Assembly: GCA_020048155.1 (NCBI GenBank)
Contig: JAIFMY010000143.1
Span: forward strand, 1 to 38,437
Origin: Bacteroidota bacterium
GTDB taxonomy: Bacteria > Bacteroidota > Bacteroidia > Bacteroidales > DYOH01
Length of the DNA: 38,437 bases
Reading direction: 5' to 3'
Positions 8,991 to 18,436 of the stretch are shown here, one piece after another; position 1 is the first letter of the stretch, and each line of letters begins with the position of its first letter. A program made the translations under genes and the position numbers. The notes beneath the pieces were generated by a model, which made no database searches, was not told the origin of the DNA, and worked only from the letters and a program-made list of their open reading frames with translations.

Positions 8991-10697
8991 CTACATTTCA
9001 GAACTCAAAGGCAATGTAAATTTAAACCGGCTGCCTTTTCCCAATTCACTTTCCACCCAAATAGAACCGCCATGTTTTTCAACAAACTCTTTGCACAGAA
9101 TAAGACCAAAACCGGTACCCTTCTCGTTGCTTGTGCCTGGTGTTGTGAAGTTTTCAGAGATTTTCCAAAGCTTGTGAATTGAATTTTGCTCAATGCCTAT
9201 TCCATTGTCGGCTATGGTGATGATAGCTTTAGGTGATTCGGTTTGCGCATAAATTTCGATTTTACCATTTACGTTTGTAAATTTTATGGCATTCGAAATA
9301 AGGTTTCTCATCACAGCCATTACCATATTTCGGTCAGCATGCAGGGCCAAATTGTCTGATACATGAGATTGGATGCTTATGCTTTTTTTGCTGGCCAGGC
9401 TTTCCATGACGCTAATAATTTCGCAACTAATTTCATGGAAATTCAAAATTTCAGGTTCATAGTTGAGTTTTCCCGATTGCGATTTAGCCCATAACAAGAT
9501 TTGATCAAGCAAATCATGAGTCTGGTATATGGTTTTATTCATGATGCTTATATGATTCTCAATCTTTTCCATATCATACCTATGCAGGTTTTCAATAAGC
9601 AAATCAGAAAAGACTAATAAAGAACTTAAAGGACCTTTGAGATCATGAGCCAGTATAGAAATAAACTTGTCTTTATCAGTGTTTAGTTTATTCAGCTCCT
9701 TGGTATAATGCTGCAATTGTAGTTCATCTTTCTTTCGGGCATCTATATTTCGGGCAACCCCAATTATTTCGGCAGGTACACCTTGCTCGTCGAGTAGAAA
9801 AGTTGTAGAAGTTTCCATCCAGAAAACTGTGCCATCTTTTCTTTTCATTTCATATTCCGAAATGTTTGATTTTTGAGACATATCCCCCATTGAAATGCTT
9901 TTAAAGCGGTCAATTATGCGTTGTTTTAATAATTGAACAGATTCTGAAGTCATGAGTTCATCCAGAGTAAGCGATTTGAATTCATCTGCGGTGTATCCAG
10001 TATTGCTATAAACAGAAGGACTTATGTAAGTAATCTGGTTCATCTTCACATTCATGCGCCATATAAGTTCATGAATATTATCGGAGATGAACTTGTATTT
10101 AGCCTCACTTTCCTTAGCTCTATATTTCTCAAGCATATAGTGCTTGTGAATATACAGCATGATGAGATAAATAAAAAAAGCGGAATAGACAAGACTTATT
10201 ACATTGTCGATCCATCGGGCAAATACAGAAGGATAACCTATTATGTATTCAGGTTTGTAAAGTTGAATGAGAAATATGAAAATGTTTACAATAATATATA
10301 AGGTAATTATATATTTTTTAGTATATTCAGGGACAATAATAAGACCCAACATAAGAAATACCAGTGAAATCATAATATTAGGCCCATCAATTCCTCCATT
10401 GAATACCCAAACTATAGAAATACCAAAAATACCAACAACAGATGTAATGAAAGAAGTACTTTTATAGATTTTCCGATACCTTGCAAAATAATAAAGCGTT
10501 GCTGCCATCATTGATAACAATAATGGAACCAACGCAGAAACAAGTGAAGTGGTAAGAAATATATTGCTGATGGCACCTATAAGACCAATGAACATAGCCA
10601 TTAGCAAACTCGATAATAGTAAACGATGTTCTAAACTATAGCTATCATCTTTGGTAAAAAAGTAGTCGCTTAATATATGTATGAACTTATTTATCAT
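8991..10697 (-). CDS. Membrane PAS-domain sensor histidine kinase
   Basis: A 568-residue kinase. About six hydrophobic helices fill residues 26-183, followed by a PAS/PAC domain (about 200-322, with [15 protein letters not shown] and IGVARNID). A HisKA domain carries the phospho-accepting His351 in [10 protein letters not shown]. The ATPase domain shows an N box (NLISNAIKF), G1 DNGIGI (497-502) and G2 GTGFGL (527-532). There is no receiver domain and no adjacent response regulator, so it is an orphan kinase. The many-helix N-terminus with few loops suggests sensing within the membrane or signal reception through PAS. A promoter element and a palindrome lie upstream. Confidence 0.93.
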   Translation of the reverse strand: MINKFIHILSDYFFTKDDSYSLEHRLLLSSLLMAMFIGLIGAISNIFLTTSLVSALVPLLLSMMAATLYYFARYRKIYKSTSFITSVVGIFGISIVWVFNGGIDGPNIMISLVFLMLGLIIVPEYTKKYIITLYIIVNIFIFLIQLYKPEYIIGYPSVFARWIDNVISLVYSAFFIYLIMLYIHKHYMLEKYRAKESEAKYKFISDNIHELIWRMNVKMNQITYISPSVYSNTGYTADEFKSLTLDELMTSESVQLLKQRIIDRFKSISMGDMSQKSNISEYEMKRKDGTVFWMETSTTFLLDEQGVPAEIIGVARNIDARKKDELQLQHYTKELNKLNTDKDKFISILAHDLKGPLSSLLVFSDLLIENLHRYDMEKIENHISIMNKTIYQTHDLLDQILLWAKSQSGKLNYEPEILNFHEISCEIISVMESLASKKSISIQSHVSDNLALHADRNMVMAVMRNLISNAIKFTNVNGKIEIYAQTESPKAIITIADNGIGIEQNSIHKLWKISENFTTPGTSNEKGTGFGLILCKEFVEKHGGSIWVESELGKGSRFKFTLPLSSEM

Positions 10698-10780
10698 TCT
10701 GAATCATTAGATTGGCAATTACATTTGAGAAAGTTATGTATACACAAAAAATCAATGAAAGTTACATATATCGCAATAAA

Positions 10781-10788
10781 CAAAAGTA
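10781..10788 (-). promoter_or_regulatory. Predicted promoter of the PAS kinase gene
   Basis: The minus-strand sequence TACTTTTG matches TAnnTTTG exactly, 83 bases upstream of the kinase ATG. A TTG at 10811-10813 (minus strand) sits 22 bases upstream and could serve as the -33 box; it is inside the inverted repeat at 10803-10835. Confidence 0.55.
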
Positions 10789-10802
10789 TCTGAAGCATAA
10801 AA

Positions 10803-10835
10803 TGTGTTTGCAATAGTATATTGATTGCAAACACA
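10803..10835. repeat. Perfect 12-bp inverted repeat, possible operator
   Basis: TGTGTTTGCAAT (10803-10814) and ATTGCAAACACA (10824-10835) are perfect reverse complements separated by 9 bases. No T-run follows on either strand, so it does not look like a terminator. It overlaps the putative -33 region of the PAS kinase promoter, which fits an operator for a dimeric DNA-binding protein. That role is inference. Confidence 0.6.
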
Positions 10836-11337
10836 AACAAGCCTATTTAAATTGTTCTCATTCAACACTTTCTACATCTAGTAGTCTATATATACAACAA
10901 AATATATGTACGATATATGTATTTGGTCCATATCAAAGCTAATGAAAAAAATGTTATGAAACACAAACCTTACTTATATCTGTGTCAATAGTCAATGATT
11001 ATATCTTAATAAAATTCAATAAGATAAGCAGATTTTTAGATTTGAAAAAAATATTTAAAAATTTCGTGCCACTCTAATAGGGTTTTAATCTTGTATTATG
11101 GTACTAAAAGTCTGAAATATTAATTACAGGTGGGAGTTGAGTAAAAATCATATTTATTGACATATAAGTCATATTAAATGAATTTTGCTGATATCAGAAC
11201 ACCACTTATATTTACCAAACTACGGTGAGTTCAAACATGAAAATACCAAAAACTTATGTTTTTACACAAAAATCAGTAACGTATGATGCTTTCATATACC
11301 TAAAAACAAGTCGTCTGTCAAAAATAATTATTAGGCT
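10836..11337. other. AT-rich intergenic stretch without recognisable gene
   Basis: I see no plausible protein or RNA gene here on either strand. The sequence is very AT-rich, with a short imperfect dyad (TATCTTA at 11002-11008 and TAAGATA at 11020-11026). Together with its flanks it makes the longest gene-poor stretch in the window, about 770 bases between the PAS kinase and gcvT. Confidence 0.5.
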
Positions 11338-11433
11338 TTAAAATTCGAAAGCACCATAATTTCGACGAAAATTAAATGCCTGAGCAAACGGATCAGAAAG
11401 TATATTCCTAATATCTTCAGCTTGCACAGGCAT
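11338..11433 (-). CDS. Possible 31-residue small protein downstream of gcvT
   Basis: An ATG at 11433 opens a 31-codon frame ending at a TAA (11338-11340). The peptide begins MPVQAEDIRNILSDPFAQAF and ends in NYGAFEF, with balanced amino-acid use that is unlike the AT-rich surroundings. It starts 31 bases after the gcvT stop on the same strand, so it could be read from the same message. There is no clear Shine-Dalgarno sequence, but that is usual here. It could be a real small protein, the relic of a longer gene, or chance. Confidence 0.3.
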   Translation of the reverse strand: MPVQAEDIRNILSDPFAQAFNFRRNYGAFEF

Positions 11434-11464
11434 TGAAATTATGTTTCAAAAAAACAGCTACTTA

Positions 11465-12550
11465 TCAACCAAAGAATGGGGTTTTGGTAATTTGAGCAGC
11501 TACCATCTTGTTTCGTATCTGAATGAATATTTCAGTACCGTCGGCCATATGCGATGCAGCTACGTACCCCATACCTATGCCATACCTAAGCATAGGCGAC
11601 ATGGTACCGGATGTAACTTCACCTATTTGATTTCCGGCAGCATCATGTATGGTATATCCGTGGCGGGGAATGGCTTTCTCAAGCATTTTGAAACCTTTGA
11701 GGCGGCGCACAGGAGCAGCATTTTTAATGGCTTCATTGTGTGCCCGGTCTATGAATTGGTTTTCGGAAGAGAACTTGGTTATCCAACCCAAACCAGCTTC
11801 TATAGGCGATGTAGTATCGTCTATGTCGTTGCCATATAGGCAAAAACCGGCTTCGAGTCGCAGTGTATCGCGTGCGCCTAGGCCTATGGCGCGTATGCCT
11901 TGTGGTTTACCGGCTTCAAATACAGCATTCCATATTTTTTCGCCATCTTCGTTTTTCATGTACAATTCAAAACCACCACTGCCAGTATATCCGGTAGCAG
12001 AAATAATTACATTGTCAACACCGGCAAATGTACCAACTACAAAAGTATAGTACGAAACAGTGCTCAAATCTACATTTGTGAGCGACTGCAAAGCTTCAAT
12101 GGCTTTTGGGCCTTGCACGGCAAGTTGTGAATATTGCTCAGAAGCATTTTCAATATCTGCCCCATTTACATTGTTTTGTACTACCCAATTCCAGTCCTTC
12201 TCAATATTGGCAGCATTTACGACCAACAAATACAGATCTTTAGCAAAATGGTACACCAGCAGGTCGTCTACAATTCCTCCTTTGCCGTTTGGGAAGCAGC
12301 TGTATTGAATTTTACCGGGCGATAGTTTACTTACATCGTTTGAGGTAATGCGTTGTACTAGTTCGAATGCATTCGGGCCTTTTACCCAAAACTCGCCCAT
12401 ATGTGAAACATCGAATACACCTACACCCTGGCGCACTGTCATGTGCTCATCATTTATACCAAAGTACTCTACCGGCATTTTGTATCCGGCAAACGGAACC
12501 ATTTTAGCCCCCAGTTGTTCGTGTAAGTGTGTGAATGCGGTTGTTTTCAT
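11465..12550 (-). CDS. gcvT: Aminomethyltransferase (glycine cleavage system T protein)
   Basis: A 361-residue T protein of the glycine cleavage system. It releases ammonia from the aminomethyl group carried on lipoyl-H protein and passes the one-carbon unit to tetrahydrofolate. Family signatures are [16 protein letters not shown] (46-61), [10 protein letters not shown] (91-100, with the catalytic Asp of the family) and GTGGFELYM-like GSGGFELYM in the middle, then [19 protein letters not shown]. Length is normal. gcvH and gcvP are not in the window, so the system is dispersed. It is preceded by its own promoter-like element and the terminator of the OmpA cluster, so it is probably monocistronic apart from the possible small frame downstream. 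Confidence 0.97.
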   Translation of the reverse strand: MKTTAFTHLHEQLGAKMVPFAGYKMPVEYFGINDEHMTVRQGVGVFDVSHMGEFWVKGPNAFELVQRITSNDVSKLSPGKIQYSCFPNGKGGIVDDLLVYHFAKDLYLLVVNAANIEKDWNWVVQNNVNGADIENASEQYSQLAVQGPKAIEALQSLTNVDLSTVSYYTFVVGTFAGVDNVIISATGYTGSGGFELYMKNEDGEKIWNAVFEAGKPQGIRAIGLGARDTLRLEAGFCLYGNDIDDTTSPIEAGLGWITKFSSENQFIDRAHNEAIKNAAPVRRLKGFKMLEKAIPRHGYTIHDAAGNQIGEVTSGTMSPMLRYGIGMGYVAASHMADGTEIFIQIRNKMVAAQITKTPFFG

Positions 12551-12582
12551 TTTTTACTGAAAATTTTCGTGAATTTATGGGT

Positions 12583-12590
12583 CAAATGTA
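12583..12590 (-). promoter_or_regulatory. Predicted -7 promoter element for gcvT
   Basis: Minus-strand TACATTTG is an exact TAnnTTTG match, 32 bases upstream of the gcvT ATG. No convincing -33 box is visible at the usual distance. Confidence 0.5.
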
Positions 12591-12693
12591 CCAAATGTTT
12601 GCTGTTTATTCTATTTCGTGGAATATGATATGCAACATATACCGCAATTCTGGGCAAAAGATATTGGCGAATGTCTGTTTATAATCCGAGCAA

Positions 12694-12745
12694 AAAGAAA
12701 AAAAGGCTTGTTTGCCGGATTCACAAAAATCCGATAAACAAGCCT
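12694..12745 (-). terminator. Strong rho-independent terminator of the OmpA-protein operon
   Basis: AGGCTTGTTT (12704-12713) pairs with AAACAAGCCT (12736-12745), and an inner CGGAT/ATCCG (12716-12720, 12729-12733) extends the stem. On the minus strand the hairpin is followed by a T-rich tract. It lies about 35 bases after the stop of the 12781 gene and separates it from gcvT. Confidence 0.9.
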
Positions 12746-12780
12746 CAGATAGTATAACTTATATGAAGATTATTTAAATA

Positions 12781-14838
12781 TTAATGTTTCAATATTTTAG
12801 CTTCAACTCTTCGGTTGGAGGATCTACCTGCCTCAGTTTCGTTGCTGGCAAGAGGTTCAGCAGAGCCAACTCCTTTGTAAACGAGTCTGCTTTGAGACAC
12901 CCCCAAAGAAATAAGATAGTCAAAACATGCTTTTGCCCTTTCTCTTGAAAGTGCGGTATTTGAAGCAGAAGAGCCTCGGTTGTCGGTGTGCCCGCTTACT
13001 TCAATTACCACAGTCGGATTTTCGTCCATAAAACGCTTCAAACCTTGCAGTTCAGTATAAGATTCAGGTTTAATCAAAGATTTACCAGAATCGAAAAATA
13101 CGTTATTAAGAACCACTTTTATGCCAGGTTCTATTTTGGTAAGGTTGATGTCCTTTACGATTTCCTGCTCAGTATTTGACGCCGGAATATCTATATTCTC
13201 AGTGTAATACATAAAACCAGGAGCGGTAACGGTTATATTAAAACTCTTACCGGGTAATAGTTTAGCCATATAAGCGCCAGAATTTGGGTCCGACTGAAGG
13301 GAATTTGTAATTTGATTGGTAGCAATATCTTTGAAATCGAGTTTAGCAAGAGGCAAAGTTTTACCTATAACCAAGCCTTTGAGTGTAGTAAGAGGTATGG
13401 TCTTTATTTCAATCTGTCCTTCAATAGAAACCGAAGATACTTGTTGATCGAGTCCTGCAATAAGATTTTCTTCGGTACTCTGGATCATAGGTTTAGGAAT
13501 AACAAAATACACCCAATATAAATCAAGTCCCCCTTTAGAATCGGAGTGAGAAGAAGCATAATATCCTTGGTTTCCTCTGTTGTTGAGTACCATGCCCAAA
13601 TCATCTCCTGTGGAATTGACAGGATACCCCAAATTTACTGCTTTGGTCCAATTGCCATTTGCATCCATTACGGATTTGTAAACATCATATCCTCCCATTG
13701 TATTATGGCCTTTCGAACTAAAATACAAAGTACGGGTAGCAGTGTGAAAAAACACACTTTCTTCATCTGAAGGGGTATTTACCATGCCTCCCAAATTTAA
13801 GGGATCTTCCCATTTCCCATTGTCATCCAAGCGGCAATAGAATATATCTTTTCCTCCGAAGCTATCTTTTTTTCTATCGCTTACAAAAAACATAGATTTT
13901 CCATCAGGGGTAATGTATAAGCTAGTTTCTCGAGCATTGGAACTAACAAATTTGGAGAAGTTTTTGGCACGTTCCCATTTACTGTCTACAAAATTGCTCA
14001 CCAATATATCGCCATTGTTTTGTCGTCCATTGTACACATACATGGTTTGGCCATTGGCAGATAAATGCATGATGGCATTGTTTTCGAGGGTATTCACACC
14101 TTGCATTGGAAAAGCAGCGACAGCCGAGTCAGTGTAAACCATAGTCTGAAAAATGTCTTCGAAGTACGTGTAATTATAGGAATTTATTGGTGCGTCATCG
14201 TCATCGCGCTTAGCTGTATAAAAAAGCATACCCGATTCGGTTACTTTTGGGCCATATTCATTGTAAATGGTGTTTACAGATCCCAAATTCACAACCAACA
14301 TATCTTCAGGATTTTGAAACATTTTTTGCCCATTATCGCATTCCGCCAGATGTCGGTACACAAGTTCTTCATGCTTTTTGCGCTGTCTGCTATCCAATGA
14401 ATTCAAGTACTCATCAAACAGCTTTTTAGCTTTTGGGAAATCATAACTGCTCTGGTAAGCGTTTGCAAGCCAATATAAAATATCGGTGGTTAGCATAGGA
14501 TTTAGGCTATACGCTTTAGATAAAAACTTTAAAGCTTCTGTCTTTGGTCCTACCTTAAGGTAACAAACACCGATGCGATAGTTGAGGGCAGCATTATCCA
14601 TGTTGTACTCAAAAGATTGCTTGTAGTGGTCAAGAGCGAGTAAATATGCCCCGGGTTTATTGATAGAAAATAAAGAGTTGCCTTTTTTTATGTTTTTCCA
14701 AGCCACTTCAAAAGCGACGTTTTCTTCTATCAGAAATTCAGCTTTTTTTATTTTGGGTTTCATTTGGCCAAAGACTGAATTCACAGCTACAAAACTGAAT
14801 ACCAATAATATGGTAGTAAAATGAAATATATTTTTCAT
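12781..14838 (-). CDS. PorE-like TPR-PD40-CRD-OmpA envelope protein (paralog 1)
   Basis: A 685-residue exported protein with a signal peptide (about 1-24; no lipobox). TPR-like helices lie at about 45-145. A PD40/WD40-like beta-propeller spans about 180-445, with repeats such as TLYFSSKGHNTMGGYDVYKS. A carboxypeptidase-regulatory-like domain is at about 484-568 and an OmpA C-terminal domain at 575-685. The OmpA domain keeps GHTDN (616-620) and LSRERAKA, so Asp619 and Arg634 should contact diaminopimelate of peptidoglycan. This domain order is that of PorE, a type IX secretion-associated periplasmic anchor, but many Bacteroidota carry several such paralogs with unknown jobs. It is the last gene of the cluster, 39 bases after paralog 2. 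Confidence 0.9.
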   Translation of the reverse strand: MKNIFHFTTILLVFSFVAVNSVFGQMKPKIKKAEFLIEENVAFEVAWKNIKKGNSLFSINKPGAYLLALDHYKQSFEYNMDNAALNYRIGVCYLKVGPKTEALKFLSKAYSLNPMLTTDILYWLANAYQSSYDFPKAKKLFDEYLNSLDSRQRKKHEELVYRHLAECDNGQKMFQNPEDMLVVNLGSVNTIYNEYGPKVTESGMLFYTAKRDDDDAPINSYNYTYFEDIFQTMVYTDSAVAAFPMQGVNTLENNAIMHLSANGQTMYVYNGRQNNGDILVSNFVDSKWERAKNFSKFVSSNARETSLYITPDGKSMFFVSDRKKDSFGGKDIFYCRLDDNGKWEDPLNLGGMVNTPSDEESVFFHTATRTLYFSSKGHNTMGGYDVYKSVMDANGNWTKAVNLGYPVNSTGDDLGMVLNNRGNQGYYASSHSDSKGGLDLYWVYFVIPKPMIQSTEENLIAGLDQQVSSVSIEGQIEIKTIPLTTLKGLVIGKTLPLAKLDFKDIATNQITNSLQSDPNSGAYMAKLLPGKSFNITVTAPGFMYYTENIDIPASNTEQEIVKDINLTKIEPGIKVVLNNVFFDSGKSLIKPESYTELQGLKRFMDENPTVVIEVSGHTDNRGSSASNTALSRERAKACFDYLISLGVSQSRLVYKGVGSAEPLASNETEAGRSSNRRVEAKILKH

Positions 14839-14877
14839 AGTGTGGATTTTTTATATAAATTTTCGAAATGTAACATA

Positions 14878-16950
14878 TTAATTTTGAATAATGGTAAATT
14901 CAACCCTGCGGTTGAGGGCTCGGTGTTCTTCGGTATCATTGCCGGCTATAGGTTTCGTAAAACCATATCCTTTGTATTGTAATCTATTGGCAGGTACACC
15001 TTTAGACACTAGATAATCAACTACAGCCTTGGCCCTGTTTGTGGAAAGAGTCTGATTAACAGCAGTAGTTCCAACATTATCTGTATGTCCGGATATTTCA
15101 ATCACTAAATTCTGATATATTTCCAGAAGATTTGCAATTTGCTCAAGTTCAGGGAATGATTCAAATTTGAGAACAGATTTTCCGGATTCGAAAAACACAT
15201 TCTTAAGTACAATTTTAGAGCCAATATCTAAGCTCAGTAAACTAATATTTTTTTCAACCACCTGATATTCTGAAGCGAAAGGGATATTGAAATTTTCGGA
15301 ATGCCACAAATAACCATCGGCTTTAATGGCGATACCATAGTTTTTGCCTGAAGGCAGTGTAAGTAGATATTTGCCGGTTTTGCTATTTGAAACATTTCGA
15401 AATACAATTTCATTTTTTTCATTATCAGTTACTTCTATTTGGGCTTCAATGGGGTTGTTGCTCATTGCTTCAGTTACAAGTCCTTTTACAATGGTAAGGC
15501 GTATTTTTTTGAGCTCAACAGAAGATTCAATATTAGAAAGTGCCATAGGACTGCTAATGGCAGCTATAAGGTTATCTTCATTGCTTTGCACAAGTAGTTC
15601 CGGATTTAGGAAAGTGATTTGGTAGAGGTCTGCATCGCCAAACCCTCCGGGTTTAGTGCTGGAATAGTATCCTCGTTTTCCATCGCTACTAAGTACAAAG
15701 AAAAGATCGTCATCGGGAGTATTTATGGGTGAGCCAAGGTTCTGGGGTTTGCTCCACCTGCCTTTATCGTCCATTTTGCTATAAAAGATATCATATCCAC
15801 CCATGGAGTTGTGTCCTTCGCTGCTAAAATATATTGTTTTACCGTCGGGATGAACAAAAATACCATCTTCATTGTAGGGAGTATTTATAACTTTCCCAAG
15901 ATTCTGTCCTTCTTCCCATTTTTGGGTAATTGAATTAAATACACTCACGAATATATCCTTATCCCCTTCAGTAGTTTCTGTTCCTTCTTTTTGTCGTATA
16001 AAATAGACTTTTTTACCATCGGGTGTAAGTGCAGCCGAAGTTTCGTGCATGCTACTGTTTATGACTTTTGGCAAAGGAGCGGGATCGAGCCATTCGTCGC
16101 CCTGCAGAATACATTCATATAAATTGCCGCCACTGCTACTTCTGAAAATAAAAAGGCTTTGCCCATCAGGCGATAAACTAACACAAGCATCATGCTTTTT
16201 TGTATTTACAGGTTTGCCCATATTTACTGAAGCAACCCATTTATTCTTACTTTTGAAAGCCATATAAATGTCTTCAAAAAAGAGCAAATCATTGGGGTCA
16301 ATCTTTTCACCCAGGGTTTCAGGCCTCCGGGAAGTATAAAGCATAACTTCCTCGTCGGCAGAAATTACCGGGCTATATTCCGAATAGGCTGTATTTACAT
16401 CGGCCCCGAGGTTGTCTATAAATACTCTGACAGGTGATGTAGTAAGCTCAATGCCACTTTTGCATTCCGCAATTTTTTTTTCAATCAGTTTACCGGTAGT
16501 TCTGAGTTCAGCCGGCGAAAGATCTTCATAATAAGTTTTATATGATTTTATAGCCTTGTCAAAATCAGAATTGAGATGATAAGCCCAGGCCAACCAGAAA
16601 ACAACATCGAAAGTAACATGAGGATTTAATCTATAAGCTTTTTCCATGAAGCCGGCAGCAAGGCTTTTTTGAGCGGTTTTCATGTAGCATATTCCTATGA
16701 GGTAGTTTAGCTTAGCGTTATTCGGATTGTATTCATTTGCTTGTAAATATTTGTCTAGGGCCTTGAGATAAGTCCCTTTGGTATCCTGTATAAAAAAATC
16801 GTTCCCATCCTGAATATTCTCCCATGCATCGCGTTGCCCGGATCGTGTGTTCAGAAATTCTTCTTCAGAAATGAGAGGAAATTCTTGAGCATATGCCGAC
16901 CAACTACCAGAGAAAATAATTGTGAATAAAGCGAAAACAATATATCTCAT
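14878..16950 (-). CDS. PorE-like TPR-PD40-CRD-OmpA envelope protein (paralog 2)
   Basis: A 690-residue paralog of the next gene with the same domain order. Signal peptide about 1-21 (AYA-Q), TPR-like helices at about 40-145, PD40 propeller about 175-445, carboxypeptidase-regulatory-like domain about 485-572, OmpA C-terminal domain about 578-690. GHTDN (621-625) and LSTNRAKAV place the peptidoglycan-binding pair at Asp624 and Arg639. The propeller contains the repeat TIYFSSEGHNSMGGYDIFYS, nearly the same as in paralog 1, so the pair probably arose by tandem duplication. It follows the TPR gene after 10 bases. I infer a periplasmic scaffold tethered to the cell wall; no specific partner can be named. 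Confidence 0.9.
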   Translation of the reverse strand: MRYIVFALFTIIFSGSWSAYAQEFPLISEEEFLNTRSGQRDAWENIQDGNDFFIQDTKGTYLKALDKYLQANEYNPNNAKLNYLIGICYMKTAQKSLAAGFMEKAYRLNPHVTFDVVFWLAWAYHLNSDFDKAIKSYKTYYEDLSPAELRTTGKLIEKKIAECKSGIELTTSPVRVFIDNLGADVNTAYSEYSPVISADEEVMLYTSRRPETLGEKIDPNDLLFFEDIYMAFKSKNKWVASVNMGKPVNTKKHDACVSLSPDGQSLFIFRSSSGGNLYECILQGDEWLDPAPLPKVINSSMHETSAALTPDGKKVYFIRQKEGTETTEGDKDIFVSVFNSITQKWEEGQNLGKVINTPYNEDGIFVHPDGKTIYFSSEGHNSMGGYDIFYSKMDDKGRWSKPQNLGSPINTPDDDLFFVLSSDGKRGYYSSTKPGGFGDADLYQITFLNPELLVQSNEDNLIAAISSPMALSNIESSVELKKIRLTIVKGLVTEAMSNNPIEAQIEVTDNEKNEIVFRNVSNSKTGKYLLTLPSGKNYGIAIKADGYLWHSENFNIPFASEYQVVEKNISLLSLDIGSKIVLKNVFFESGKSVLKFESFPELEQIANLLEIYQNLVIEISGHTDNVGTTAVNQTLSTNRAKAVVDYLVSKGVPANRLQYKGYGFTKPIAGNDTEEHRALNRRVEFTIIQN

Positions 16951-16960
16951 AAATGCCTGA

Positions 16961-18022
16961 TTATTTGCAACTATCTATATAATTAGCTGCATCCGAAAAG
17001 CCAAATTTGAGGGCAGTCTTCCAGTCACTGCAAGCACCCGTAAAATCGCGCATGAGCTCTTTTGCACTTCCCCTATTGAAATAGGCTATGGCATAGGCAG
17101 GTTGTAATTCAATGGCTTTGGTAAAAACTTCGACGGCTTCGGTGTACTTTTTGAGTTTGGTGAGGGCAGTACCTTTGTTATTGAGCGCATACGCATAATC
17201 AGTCTTCATTGCGAGGCAAGCATCAAAATCCTTGATGGCACCTTCATAGTCTTTGGATTCGAATCTCGCGCTTCCTCTGTTATTTAATGCCATATAGTAC
17301 TCTGGGTTCAGCTCTACAGCTTTTGTATAGTCATCTATGGCCTTATCAAATTCATTCATTTTTCGCAAAATGCTGCCACGGTTGTTATAAAGTATAGCCA
17401 TTTCTGGTTTTAAATTTATAGCCTTGGTATAGTCAGCCAGTGCACCTTCAAGATCACCGAGGTTGCGTTTGGCACTACCCCTGTCGTTGTAAGCATATGC
17501 AAACGAGAAATCGATACTTATGGCTTTATCAAACATTTTCACAGCATCAGCATATCTTCCAGTCTGAAAGTAGCAAATACCAGCTTGATAAGGTGCAGCC
17601 GCATCTGCAGAGCCAGATTCCATAGAAGTTTGAAAATCGGCTAAGGCTTTATCGAAGTTAGCAATATTAAAATACGCCACCCCTCTGCCAAAATAGGCTT
17701 TAGGATTCTGTGGCGCTAACTGTATAGTCATAGTAAAATCATCAATAGCACCGGCAAAATCTTTGATTTCGGCTTTTGCAGAAGCACGGTTGAAATAAGC
17801 CTTATCAAAATTGTTGCGGTATGTAATGGCTTCTGTAAAATTGGAAATAGCCAGCTCATAATTTTTTCCATTAAAATTTGCTATTCCCTTATTATATGCT
17901 ATTTCAGCCTCTTGATTGTCGGCAACCACCAGCGTAACTATGCTATCAGGATTGTTCTGGGCATAGATATTAAAAACTGCAAGCATTACAGTAAAAACGG
18001 TAAGTAAAATGAACTTTTTCAT
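16961..18022 (-). CDS. Periplasmic TPR-repeat protein
   Basis: A 353-residue protein with a signal peptide (about 1-21, IYA-Q) followed almost entirely by about nine 34-residue tetratricopeptide repeats. They have consensus pieces such as DKAIDDYTKAVELNPEYYMA and AYFNRGSAKELMRDF. TPR solenoids bind partner proteins. It is the first gene of the minus-strand cluster and is separated from paralog 2 by 10 bases, so the three are probably made together as parts of one envelope assembly. The final repeat contains a Cys pair (CSDWKTAL, DSCK). No enzymatic domain is visible. Confidence 0.9.
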   Translation of the reverse strand: MKKFILLTVFTVMLAVFNIYAQNNPDSIVTLVVADNQEAEIAYNKGIANFNGKNYELAISNFTEAITYRNNFDKAYFNRASAKAEIKDFAGAIDDFTMTIQLAPQNPKAYFGRGVAYFNIANFDKALADFQTSMESGSADAAAPYQAGICYFQTGRYADAVKMFDKAISIDFSFAYAYNDRGSAKRNLGDLEGALADYTKAINLKPEMAILYNNRGSILRKMNEFDKAIDDYTKAVELNPEYYMALNNRGSARFESKDYEGAIKDFDACLAMKTDYAYALNNKGTALTKLKKYTEAVEVFTKAIELQPAYAIAYFNRGSAKELMRDFTGACSDWKTALKFGFSDAANYIDSCK

Positions 18023-18436
18023 AATAAGTAGCTTGTATAATTGTTATAACGCAAAATCTTAAAACATGTTTCGGAGTGTAAAGTTATGCAAATTAATATG
18101 CTTTTGAAACAATATTTTATTTAAACTGCAACTTCTATGATATAACTAACAGTTTTCATACATTTGATTGTTTGCGCCTAACATATAGATTCTGCAGTTA
18201 GGTTACAAAAGCACCCTGAACCCGCATATAATTAAGCCTATATTGGTTTATTTAAATATTTTAGGGTCACTGTTTATATGCACCACATAAAACCGCAATT
18301 AAAATCAGGCAAAATCACAAAAATTAGTAATTTTGCATCAAAGATAAGAAGCATACAGAATTATACTTTTATTTGCAGTTTGATATTACCTGAACAAGGT
18401 ATAAATGAAAAGTATTGATATGACAAATTCTTTATA
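18023..18436. promoter_or_regulatory. Divergent intergenic region between the two PorE-like clusters
   Basis: This 414-base region separates the minus-strand TPR/OmpA cluster from the plus-strand YfiR operon and must hold both promoters. A clear plus-strand -7 element is at 18328-18335. For the minus strand I found only an approximate match. A weak hairpin (CCTAAC 18177-18182 with GTTAGG 18197-18202) lies in the middle. No gene is visible. Confidence 0.5.
18328..18335 (+). promoter_or_regulatory. Predicted -7 element for the PorE-like/YfiR/kinase operon
   Basis: TAATTTTG is an exact TAnnTTTG match about 100 bases upstream of the 18437 ATG. It overlaps a 15-base sequence, ATTTTGCATCAAAGA (18330-18344), that recurs at 21377-21391 upstream of the kinase gene. 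No clear -33 TTG is present. Confidence 0.5.

Noticed and set aside
12781-18022. Possible core type IX secretion locus
   Set aside because: Only PorE-like architecture is present; no porK, L, M, N, sov or sorting-domain cargo is visible, so secretion function is not claimed.
18177-18202. Small hairpin CCTAAC/GTTAGG
   Set aside because: A 6-bp stem with a 14-base loop and no T-run is too weak to call a terminator or riboswitch.
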